Assembly (NCBI GenBank): GCA_013911345.1
Contig: JACETJ010000091.1
Location: 1 to 5,967 of the forward strand
Origin: Congregibacter sp.
GTDB taxonomy: Bacteria; Pseudomonadota; Gammaproteobacteria; Pseudomonadales; Halieaceae
Length of the DNA stretch: 5,967 nucleotides
Direction: 5' to 3'
The position numbers and the translations under genes were made by a program. Positions 5,453 through 5,967 of the stretch are shown here, in pieces. Under the pieces are notes generated by a model. That model was not told the origin of the DNA and did no database searches. It worked only from the letters and a program-made list of their open reading frames with translations. The stretch's first letter is position 1, and each line of letters begins with the position of its first letter.

Positions 5453-5967
5453 CAAGCGTCTCCCTATCTAAGTAACGTTTGCGTTTGCGCGATGTGAGTT
5501 TGTGTAAGTCAACGAGGACAAACGCATCCACACAGTCGGCAAAATCCGGATCTATGTTGAACGCCGTGAATGCCACGCCGTCACTCTCAGTAGTGTGAGC
5601 GTAGTGCTTGAATAGAATCGGAACCGACAAGCCTTGTTCGGCGAGCGCTTCTTTTAATGCACGGGAGTCTTGCTCATAGTCGATACCGCCGAACTCCTGC
5701 TGCAAGCGCTCCAACAGATCACCAGGGATGGTGAATGGGTTGCGTGCCGCAACATCAACCTTGAGGTCGCTGAAGTAATTTATATAAAAATACATCAGCC
5801 TCGAAATGCCTTCGGTGCCATACAGACGGCTTATTGATGCGGGTCCGAAGAGGTATCTAATTTCGGGGTGCTTTCGGACGTAAGCGCCTAATCCACACCA
5901 TAGGTAGTCCAGTGCGTGCTTGTTTTGGTACTTCGGCTGGACAAAACTGCGGCCCAACTCCAATCCC
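5427..5967 (-). CDS. GNAT/hemolysin-type N-acyltransferase, C-terminal part
   Basis: The reading frame is open to the right edge, so the start is outside the window; 179 residues are visible. They contain ELGRSFVQPKYQ, followed after a few residues by LW.GL, then YLFGPASIS, a long middle segment, and FNIDPDFADCVDAFVLVDL near the end, followed by a basic stretch (SRKRKRYL). These are hallmarks of the COG3176 putative hemolysin / OlsB-related N-acyltransferase family, which moves acyl chains from acyl carrier protein to amino groups in membrane lipids. The FGPASIS form is typical, as I recall, of longer proteins in which a PlsC-type glycerolipid acyltransferase domain is also present; whether that domain exists here lies beyond the window. 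A TTG at 5963 is not taken as the start because ELGRSFV lies mid-domain in the family. The stop lies within the downstream phosphoesterase gene, an overlap of 26 bases. Confidence 0.85.
   Translation of the reverse strand, partial: GLELGRSFVQPKYQNKHALDYLWCGLGAYVRKHPEIRYLFGPASISRLYGTEGISRLMYFYINYFSDLKVDVAARNPFTIPGDLLERLQQEFGGIDYEQDSRALKEALAEQGLSVPILFKHYAHTTESDGVAFTAFNIDPDFADCVDAFVLVDLHKLTSRKRKRYLDRETLDGGDSAQR
5460..5464 (-). promoter_or_regulatory. Shine-Dalgarno of the phosphoesterase gene
   Basis: Read on the minus strand, GGGAG is followed by seven bases and then ATG at 5452. It lies inside the coding sequence of the upstream acyltransferase gene and fixes the phosphoesterase start at the ATG rather than at the TTG one codon earlier. 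Confidence 0.7.

Noticed and set aside
5961..5963. TTG as start of the acyltransferase gene
   Set aside because: The following ELGRSFV motif lies mid-domain in this family, and the frame is open to the window edge, so the codon is most likely an internal leucine.

Overview
This 5,967-base window is moderately GC-rich and densely coded, with short or negative gaps between genes. It looks like chromosomal DNA of a Gram-negative proteobacterium, probably a gammaproteobacterium. The support is a MoxR / DUF58 / transglutaminase cluster of the kind known from Pseudomonas, plus an LpxH-like phosphoesterase next to a hemolysin-type (COG3176) N-acyltransferase. Genus cannot be read from the sequence. 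I see no tRNA, rRNA, CRISPR array, insertion sequence or phage gene.

Layout. Bases 2-85 hold what looks like the last 27 codons of an upstream gene, a hydrophobic C-terminus ending in three arginines. Bases 86-258 are a leader with a 9-bp direct repeat at 11-bp spacing and a 10-bp palindrome. Three plus-strand genes follow as a tight operon: a MoxR AAA+ ATPase (259-1173), a DUF58 membrane protein (1180-2187) and a TgpA-type membrane transglutaminase (2184-4121). The first gap is 6 nt and the second junction is an ATGA overlap. A 115-base gap with weak hairpins leads to an orphan plus-strand gene (4237-4638). It encodes a small protein with a twin-arginine-like motif, a charged helical stretch and a hydrophobic C-terminal tail. 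On the minus strand and overlapping its end by 14 bp are an LpxH-like metallophosphoesterase (4625-5452) and, upstream of that, the C-terminal part of a GNAT/hemolysin-type acyltransferase (5427-5967). The acyltransferase runs off the right edge of the window.

How the genes work together. The plus-strand trio is a recognised module: the ATPase probably acts as a chaperone or remodeller with the DUF58 partner, and the transglutaminase-like protein presents a large periplasmic domain with an intact Cys-His-Asp triad. Its physiological substrate is not known with certainty. The minus-strand pair probably acts on lipids of the cell envelope: acyl transfer plus pyrophosphate or phosphodiester hydrolysis. 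The two genes overlap by 26 bp and are very likely co-translated.

The least explained element is the small orphan protein at 4237-4638. Most of the window otherwise matches known families. I do not see strong evidence of a wholly new multi-gene system here.
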